This document shows, in pieces, positions 57,564-64,000 of a stretch of DNA of 64,000 nucleotides (positions within the stretch are counted from its first letter, which is position 1; each line of letters begins with the position of its first letter). The notes beneath the pieces were generated by a model. That model was given only the letters and a program-made list of their open reading frames with translations. It had not been told where the DNA came from and searched no databases. The position numbers and the translations under genes were made by a program. The stretch covers positions 577,801 through 641,800 of the forward strand of contig CAVZAT010000006.1 of the NCBI GenBank assembly GCA_963773335.1, in the 5' to 3' direction. The DNA comes from UBA4742 sp963773335 (GTDB lineage Bacteria > Actinomycetota > Acidimicrobiia > Acidimicrobiales > Acidimicrobilacustridaceae).

Positions 57564-58998
57564 TTGGCTACCACACTGGAGGTGACGTTCCCGTGGGGGC
57601 GCTTCCACGGCACGCCATGGGGCCGCAACCTCAACGAGGGAGTCATCGATTGGCCGCCATCCCCATGGCGGATATCGCGCGGCGGTCTACTCGACCTGGG
57701 CTAATGGGCGCCCGAGCTCGATGCGGACCTGGCGCACTCGCTGCTCTCTCACCTCGTCGCACTGCCGACGTTCCAGCTCCGCCTCACGCGAGGCGCACAC
57801 CCGGCACTACATGCCCGATACCAAGTTCAGCACGGACAAGGCATTCGATCCCTTTGTGGCCATTCGCCCCGGTTCGACGCTGGCGATCACCTGGCAGGTA
57901 GACCTACCGGGGCCTGAGCAGCGCGCGTTCGAGGTGCTTGCTGAGCTCATGCCGTACCTTGGTCGCGCGGAGTCGCAGTGCATGGCCAGGGCCTTCGCCG
58001 GGGGGCCGGTGAGGCTCCGCGGCGGTCACCAGTCATGCGCTCCATTGGACACTCTGGATGGAGGTGTGGGTCGACGGACACCCGAGGAGGCTCCTCGGCC
58101 CCTCGATCCCCTCGATCTCGCTGCCCTCACCGCGTGGTACGGTCGATGTCCGTAAGGCGAAGCGTCTCGACCCACCGGGCAGTCGGTGGGTGGACTATGA
58201 GCCGATCGCACCCCACCAGGCGGAACTTCGCCGGCCTCGGCGCCCTCGCCGCCGCGGTCGAGGCAGTTCGGCTTGCGATCGAGGGGTCGGCACCACCGTC
58301 GAGGTATGCGGCCTTGACCATGACTGACACCCTGCGACGCGCGGTGATCGCGAAGCTCGACGGCAGACCGAGCATGGTCATCAGCGGCCACGCCGAGGAC
58401 GGAGGCTCACTGTCCGGTGATGGCCACACGTACTACCTCGCCTTCGGGGGAGATGAGCGGGACAGCTCCGCCGACATCTTCGAGCGACGCAAGCGAGACC
58501 CCTTCATCCGCACGATGGCGATCTGGGCTCCCGATGGACTCGATGACGACGCACTCGGCGCGATCGGACGGCTGCGCCGACTCTCGGGGTCGTCGTTCGC
58601 CCGCGAGTTCCGCCCCTGCCGGGTCTTCATCGAGGCGATGGTCCCGGTGAGCAGGTGCTTCCCGAGATCGCGACACCAAGCCGCCGCTGGCGCTCCGTCA
58701 CGCCGGGTACTGCGCCGCCGCGTCACGCCCGGAGCAACAAGTCCTGGCTGGAGCACCTCGATCGTCACTTGCGGCGCGATCTTCCGCGGCGCGACCTCAG
58801 CCCCACCTCGGTGACCTGGCTGCACGAGCCCGAGGACAGCGTGGCTCGACTATCGGCGGCACCGGCTGAAGGAACGCCTGGCCGACGCTCGTCGAGTCGG
58901 CGGGGCCCAGATCGAGTTCGACGAGGAGGTGACCGGGCCCCTCGTGCTCGGCGCGGCTGCGACACCTTGGTCTGGGGCTGTTCCGGCCGATGGACTGA
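57564..58998 (+). CDS. csb2: Cas5-Cas6 fusion of type I-G (Csb2, GSU0054 family), six or more frameshifts
   Basis: TTG 57564, directly after gaggag, gives MATTLEVTFPWGRFHGTPWGRNLNEGVIDWPPSPWRI, the Csb2 N-terminus; GTG 57582 is an alternative. Later blocks in shifting frames: RHYMPDTKFSTDKAFDPFVAIRPGS, MTDTLRRAVIAKLDGRPSMVISGHAEDG, GHTYYLAFGGDERD, FVFIEAM-type region, SWLEHLDRHLRRDLPRRDLSP and EFDEEVTGPLVLGA...LFRPMD. About 478 residues joined. It would cap the crRNA 5' end (Cas5 part) and process the pre-crRNA (Cas6 part). Confidence 0.88.
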
Positions 58999-59000
58999 CC

Positions 59001-60636
59001 ATGAGTGAGGCGGCCAACGCCACCGTCCCGAGCTCGTGCCGGCGCGGATGGTCAACGAGTTCACCTATTGCCCGCGCTCTTCCACCTCGAGTGGGTCGAG
59101 AGGCCAGTTCACCGACAACCCCGACACCGTCGAAGGGCGCTGGCATCACCGGGTCGTCGACCAGAGGGTGGCGCAGCGCCCCTCCCCGACGAGGGGGAGT
59201 TCAAGGCGGCCCGCTCGGTGATGCTCTCGTCGCCCGAGCTCGGTCTGGTGGCAAGGTCGACCTCATCGAGGGGGACGCGAGGGTCGTGACCCGTCGACTA
59301 CAAGCGGGGCAGCCCGCCCGACACGCCCGAGGGCGCCTGGGAGCCCGAGCGGGTCCAGCTGTGCGTGCTCGGGCTGCTCTACGCGACGCCGGCTACCGCT
59401 GCACGATGGCTATCCTCTACTTCGTCGAGGCTCGTCGAGCGGGTGCAGATCCCGTTCGACGACGCCCTCGTCGAACGCACCAGAGCGTTGCTCGACGACC
59501 TGCGGGACGTCGCCGAGAGCCCGACCCCGCCGCCGCCGCTGGTGGACAGCCCGAAGTGTCCGCGGTGCTCGCTCGTCGGCATATGCCTGCCCGACGAGAC
59601 CAACACGCTGTCCGATCGTTCCACCGCCCCCGCGGCGTTCATGCCAGCGACGACGTCCCCAAGCCGCTCTACGTCACCGAGCAAGGCGCCTAGGTGACAC
59701 GAGCAAGGGTCGCATCGACGTCAGCCAGCGCGGTGAGGGGCTCGCGTCCGTGAGGATGATCGACGTCTCGCAGGTCTCCATCTACGGGAACGCCCAGGTG
59801 AGCACCAGCTGTTGCGTGAGCTCTTCGCCGAGAGATGCCGGTTTGCTAGTTCAGCTACGGCGGCTGGTTCTCGGGATGGCCGAAGGTCTTCCATCGAAGA
59901 ACGTCGAGCTGCGTCGCCGGCAAGCGATCGCTGGCCAGGGCGGGTCGACATCGCCGCTCGAGTGGTCGAGGGCAAGATCCGGAACTCGCGAACGCTGCTG
60001 CGACGCAACACTCGCGGCACGTCCCCGGCGGGCGGTCGAGCAGCTGAAGGCCCTGGCCGAGCAGGCAGGAATCGCCTCGTCGCCAGTCTGCTGGGCATCG
60101 AGGGCACCGCGGCGCGGCCGTTCTTCGGCTCCTTCGCCACGAGCTGCGTGAGGACAAGCGGTTGCCGGTGAGCCGTTCACCTTCGAAGGGCGAAATCGCC
60201 GACCGCCGCTCGACGCAGTGAACTGCCTGCTCTCCTTCCTCTACGGCCTGTTGATCAAGGAGCCCACGGCCGCTCTTCGCGGTCGGCTTCGACCCGTACA
60301 TCGGCCTCTTCCACCGCCCGCGGTTCGGACGCCCCGCCCTGGCGCTTGACCTCGCCGAGGAGTTCCGACCACTCGTGGCCGAGTCCGTGGTGATCAACCT
60401 CATCAACAACGGCGAGGTGTCGAGTCCGGATTTCGTCGTGCGCGCCGGGGGAGTGGCGCTCACCCCGCGGGAGAAAGGCGGTGATCGCCGGCTATGAGCG
60501 GCGTCTCGCGACAGAGCTCACACACCCGATGTTCGGGTACAAGGCCAGGTACCGCAGGACCATCGAGATCCAGGCCGGATGCTTGCCGCCCACCTGCTCG
60601 GCGAGACCCGCGTACGAGCCGGTCGTGACGAGGTAG
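59001..60636 (+). CDS. cas4-cas1: Cas4-Cas1 fusion (adaptation), many frameshifts
   Basis: ATG 59001 (MSEAANATVPE), 2 bp after csb2. Cas4 half: RMVNEFTYCPRLFHLEWVE, VEGRWHHRVVDQ, KVDLIEGD and SPKCPRCSLVGICLPDETN, giving the four Cys of the Fe-S cluster. Cas1 half from about 59690: KPLYVTEQGA, VSQVSIYGNAQVS, KNVELRRRQAIAG, VNCLLSFLYGLLIKE, GFDPYIGLFHRPRFGRPALALDLAEEFRPLVAE and the C-terminal MFGYKVRY-type region. About 545 residues when joined, the normal size for the fusion found in I-G and some I-B loci. Together with Cas2 it trims and inserts new spacers. Confidence 0.88.
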
Positions 60637-60638
60637 CC

Positions 60639-60935
60639 ATGTCACGGCGGCGATACCTCGTCTCCTACGACATCGCAGACCCCGTCCGGCTCCGGAAGGT
60701 GCACGAGACGGTCAAGGGCTTCGGCTACCCGCTCCAGTACTCTGTGTTCGTCTGCGACATGAGCGACATCGAGAAGCTGCTGTTGAAGGAGGAGCTGCGG
60801 GAGGTGATCAAGCAGACGCAGGATCGGGTCGCCTTCATCGACCTGGGCGAGCCTGATGGCCGTGGGGTCGACTGCTTCGAGTTCATGGGGGTCGTGCCGC
60901 TGTTGCCGTCGGTGAAAGGCCCCCAGATCGTGTAG
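60639..60935 (+). CDS. cas2: Cas2
   Basis: 98 residues from ATG 60639, 2 bp after the cas4-cas1 stop. RYLVSYDIADPVRLRKVHETVKGFGYPLQYSVFVCDMS and DRVAFIDLGEPDG are standard Cas2; the catalytic-type Asp in YDI is present. The only cas gene without a frameshift. Dimerises between two Cas1 dimers in the integration complex. Confidence 0.96.
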   Translation: MSRRRYLVSYDIADPVRLRKVHETVKGFGYPLQYSVFVCDMSDIEKLLLKEELREVIKQTQDRVAFIDLGEPDGRGVDCFEFMGVVPLLPSVKGPQIV

Positions 60936-61111
60936 GTGACCGGGCGAGTGGTGGGGTGGCTGTTGCAGGCCCGGCGAGCGCTCGCAACCTGCTCAGGGCC
61001 AGTTTCTTGTTCCTTGACAACTGTTCGTGCACGGAATCCGCGGCTATCTTCCATCCGCCGCTCGCAACGGGTCGCGTAGCCGCAGGTCAGGCGGCCCAGA
61101 AAGTGCGAGCG
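60936..61111 (+). promoter_or_regulatory. CRISPR leader
   Basis: 176 bp between cas2 and the first repeat. Contains the palindrome gcgagcgctcgc (60974-60985), a repeated cgctcgcaac (near 60979 and 61061) and ttgaca at 61014-61019, which lacks a well-spaced -10. It probably holds the array promoter and the adaptation recognition sequences. Confidence 0.65.
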
Positions 61112-63741
61112 GTCCGCGGGGTGGCGACACCCCGCCTCCATTGCGGCGACTCATCGGTAGAAATCCCGATCAGGACAGTCGCCGTCCGGGGTGGCGACAC
61201 CCCGCCTCCATTGCGGCGATTTCTTGGCGGTCTCGTCGTTCTCGGCGACGGTCTCGTCCGGGGTGGCGACACCCCGCCTCCATTGCGGCCTGCCCGGCCG
61301 GCCGGTGTTGGAGGTCGACGAGATCCGCTGGGGTGGCGACACCCGCCTCCATTGCGGCGGTTTCAAGATGTCGGCCTTGTACCGCAACGGCTATCAGTCC
61401 GCGGGGTGGCGACACCCCGCCTCCATTGCGGCAACAGCGGCTTGCACGCCTTCTCCGTCATGTAGTCCTGTCCACGGGGTGGCGACACCCGCCTCCATTG
61501 CGGCGTGGATGCTGTCGGTCTGGTGGGCTTGGCCGACCAGTCCGCGGGGTGGCGACACCCCGCCTCCATTGCGGCTGTCTCTCCCGGCTGTGATCGGGAC
61601 CGGAGACCCGAGTCCGCGGGGTGGCGACACCCCGCCTCCATTGCGGCAACTCGTGGCGGTCCGGTGTCGCGAAGGCGTCACGGAGTCCGCGGGGTGGCGA
61701 CACCCCGCCTCCATTGCGGCCGGTTGCGGTCCACGATCTCTTGCATGGCCGCGATCGTCCGCGGGTGGCGACACCCCGCCTCCATTGCGGCGATGTTGTC
61801 GAGGAGCCATGCCCAGCGGCCCGGAGCGAGTCGCCGGGGTGGCGACACCCCGCCTCCATTGCGGCGGCGAGGGCGACTTTGTGGTCGACCTCGTCCAACT
61901 GGTCCGTCGGGGTGGCGACACCCCGCCTCCATTGCGGCCGGGTCCCGAGGACCGTGTGATGGCGTCGCTCGTCGAGTCCGCGGGGTGGCGACCCCCGCCT
62001 CCATTGCGGCTCCCGTGAGTCGATCGAACTGCACCGGACCGTGTTCATGGTCCGCGGGGTGGCGACACCCCGCCTCCATTGCGGCCTGGATGGGGTTGGC
62101 GTGTGTCTGCTCGGCGCCGGGTCCGCGGGGTGGCGACACCCGCCTCCATTGCGGCGCGAACAGCACCGACCTCACCGGGTCACCGCCATCCAAGTCCGCG
62201 GGGTGGCGACACCCCGCCTCCATTGCGGCTTGTAGCCGTCGCCCCATCCGCTGACGCCGGGTTCGGGTCCGCGGGGTGGCGACACCCCGCCTCCATTGCG
62301 GCCAGTTGGACTTGACGCCCTTGCGTCGCTTGACTGCGAGTCCGCGGGGTGGCGACACCCCGCCTCCATTGCGGCAGGATCGAGGACTCATCGAGCACGA
62401 CCGCCCCGAACCGGTCCGCGGGGTGGCGACACCCCGCCTCCATTGCGGCGGCATAGGGTCAGAGATAAGCGCTCGGGACGACGGACGAGTCCGCGGGGTG
62501 GCGACACCCCGCCTCCATTGCGGCGACGTGCCGACGCGAGTGAGGTCACCGTCGATCAGGTTGCGCGGGGTGGCGACACCCCGCCTCCATTGCGGCCTCA
62601 CGTCCACGGATGGCCCGCACGATTACTCACAGGTCCGCGGGGTGGCGACACCCCGCCTCCATTGCGGCGCTACGTCGCGCCGCCCGCCCCCCTTCGCTGC
62701 GTCGGGGTGTCCGCGGGGTGGCGACACCCCGCCTCCATTGCGGCATCCTTGACGGTGCGATGGCGTGGCGTGGATTGGGTCCGCGGGGTGGCGACACCCC
62801 GCCTCCATTGCGGCGCGGTGTCGAGTGTCCGGCAGCTTCAGGGATAGCTCGTCGCGGGGTGGCGACACCCCGCCTCCATTGCGGCCGAAGCCTTCTGGCC
62901 GGCCCGAGGTCGACTGCACGTCCGCGGGTGGCGACACCCCGCCTCCATTGCGGCTGAGCTTGAGTCGGCGGCGTCTGGGCGGGAGTCACCAGTCCGCGGG
63001 GTGGCGACACCCCGCCTCCATTGCGGCGGCAGCCAGAGATAGCGGCGGTGGGAGCGCGAGTCCGCGGGGTGGCGACACCCGCCTCCATTGCGGCCGCCAG
63101 TCGTCGGCCCCCGGCACCAGCCCGACGACGTGCCCGCGGGGTGGCGACACCCCGCCTCCATTGCGGCACCGCACGCGAACGCGGTGACGGTGGCACCGTG
63201 CCGGCGTCCGCGGGGTGGCGACACCCCGCCTCCATTGCGGCCGGGGGGCCAGTCGTCGCCTCGTTCAGCGCCACAAGTCCACGGGGTGGCGACACCCCGC
63301 CTCCATTGCGGACCGGCGCGCAGCGCCCGGAAAGATCGCCGTACCGTGGTCCGCGGGGTGGCGACACCCCGCCTCCATTGCGGCGGTTGCGAATCCGGGA
63401 CGGCGCTCCCCAGGGGTCCGCGGGGTGGCGACACCCCGCCTCCATTGCGGCCAGGATGGCCACGCGATGACTCCTCCGCCGAGCACTGCGGGTCGTCCGC
63501 GGGGTGGCGACACCCCGCCTCCATTGCGGCCCGGGCTGCCGGGAACGCATGGGGTACGGCAGTCCGCGGGGTGGACCCCGCCTCCATTGCGGCGGGGGGA
63601 GCGGTCAGTGCGGAGGGCCAGACGAGGTCCGCGGGGTGGCGACACCCCGCCTCCATTGCGGCGAGAGCGGAGATGAAGGTAGGGAGCGTGTCCCCGTCCG
63701 GTGTCGTCCGCGGGGTGGCGACACCCCGCCTCCATTGCGGC
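61112..63741 (+). CRISPR. Type I-G CRISPR array, 37 repeats and 36 spacers
   Basis: Repeat unit 36 nt, beginning gtccgcggggtggcg and ending cctccattgcggc; the central cggggtg-gcga-caccccg forms a strong hairpin. Mean period is about 72 nt, so spacers are about 36 nt. The 3' end attgcggc resembles the ATTG-type handle, supporting transcription left to right from the leader. By my count 21 of 37 copies are canonical. Deviants include four with one C lost from the c4 run (copies 4, 6, 15, 28), two with one G lost (10, 26), a 4-nt loss in copy 35 and a shared 2-nt loss in copies 2 and 3. Spacer sequences are all different by eye. Confidence 0.98.
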
Positions 63742-63963
63742 CGACTTCCGTGACGGCAAGGGCCCGGTGCCCGTGTCGGATGCAGCGTGTCGTTCCTCGC
63801 CCACCTGGCGAGCGTCGTCACCGGCACCGGGAGGTAGCGCGCCGGTGCCAGCGAGTGTGTACAGCGGCACCGTGAACCGGAGCTCGTCCTTCGTTGTGAT
63901 CACCGCGCCCCTTGAGCCCGAGAGCGTACCCGTGGGTCGCTGCGTCGTGGCTTCCCACGACAA
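63742..63963 (-). pseudogene. Possible fragment of an HTH (DUF433/VapB-like) protein abutting the array
   Basis: The minus strand encodes TTKDELRFTVPLYTLA, then, after a one-base shift, ARYLPVPVTTLARWARNDTLH. Together these resemble the YTLAEAARYLGVPxSTLRxW helix-turn-helix that opens some antitoxins. The frame then runs into the last CRISPR repeat with no stop, so the gene is truncated or chimeric. The last 40 bases of the window hold nothing identifiable. Confidence 0.35.
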
Positions 63964-64000
63964 CCTGGCAGCAAACGTCGCGCGCCGCCGCGCAGCTGAC

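Larger units (their letters stand above)
47622..64000. mobile_element. Integrative island 2 at tRNA-Val, carrying CRISPR-Cas (right end outside window)
   Basis: The plan copies island 1: tRNA, 12-bp tandem repeats, inward integrase, convergent HTH genes, AT-hook/coiled-coil gene with the same upstream region. The CRISPR-Cas locus follows without an intervening core gene. No second copy of the tRNA-Val 3' end occurs in the window, so the right boundary is unknown and the inclusion of CRISPR-Cas is inferred. Confidence 0.65.

Noticed and set aside
61014..61050. ttgaca and tatctt in the leader as a sigma-70 promoter
   Set aside because: Spacing is 25 bp, well outside the usual 16-18; kept only as a note in the leader entry.
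61112..63741. Repetitive proline/arginine/glycine-rich open frames across the array on both strands
   Set aside because: They are translations of the 36-nt CRISPR repeats and spacers, with no start signals and frames broken by repeat indels.

Overview
This is a 64-kb window of a very GC-rich bacterial chromosome. The glyS - PPDK-like - dnaG - rpoD order, an F420-type luciferase-like oxidoreductase, a coxSLM-type molybdenum hydroxylase operon, abundant GTG starts and Lsr2-type DNA binding all point to an actinobacterium. Class Acidimicrobiia is my best guess, but that is an inference. The sequence carries many single-base frameshifts inside otherwise well conserved genes, and the CRISPR repeats show the same homopolymer indels. 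I therefore treat most broken genes as probable sequencing or assembly errors and annotate them across the break.

Layout. 1-7283 is core chromosome: an RDD membrane protein (cut by the window edge), glycyl-tRNA synthetase, a PPDK-like protein without its ATP-grasp half, DNA primase, the principal sigma factor and tRNA-Asn. 7242-17754 is a 10.5-kb integrative island bounded by a perfect 44-bp duplication of the tRNA-Asn 3' end. It carries a tyrosine integrase, an excisionase-like HTH, an AT-hook/coiled-coil protein, an intact IS21 element that splits a small lipoprotein gene, a toxin-antitoxin pair and a second tyrosine recombinase between inverted 19-bp sites, an ECF sigma operon and a truncated second IS21 element. 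The first codons of another integrase lie just beyond attR, so two elements appear to have stacked at this tRNA. 17863-47587 is mostly ordinary chromosome: ABC exporter, papain-like protein, tRNA-Met, F420 oxidoreductase, amidohydrolase, acyl-CoA ligase and thioesterase, three membrane or glycosyl-transfer genes, IMPase, Nudix, coxSLM, a cluster of two EAL proteins, an OmpR regulator and a PAS hybrid kinase, and DUF2461.

47622-64000 is a second island, starting at tRNA-Val and still open at the right edge. It has the same plan as the first (integrase, HTH proteins, the same AT-hook/coiled-coil family with a conserved upstream region). After these come an ERCC4-Lsr2 fusion nuclease and, divergent from it, a complete type I-G (formerly I-U) CRISPR-Cas locus: cas3 with C-terminal HD domain, csx17/cas8, cas7 (csb1), cas5-cas6 fusion (csb2), cas4-cas1 fusion and cas2. 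A 37-repeat array follows. The likely logic is a tRNA-borne mobile island that delivers an adaptive immune system.

The most useful new observations are: the shared module and shared upstream control region of the two tRNA islands; 12-bp tandem repeats between tRNA and integrase at three integrase loci; a candidate recombinase-invertible mazEF segment; the ERCC4-Lsr2 / cas3 divergent arrangement; and the use of the 37 CRISPR repeats as an internal gauge of indel errors.
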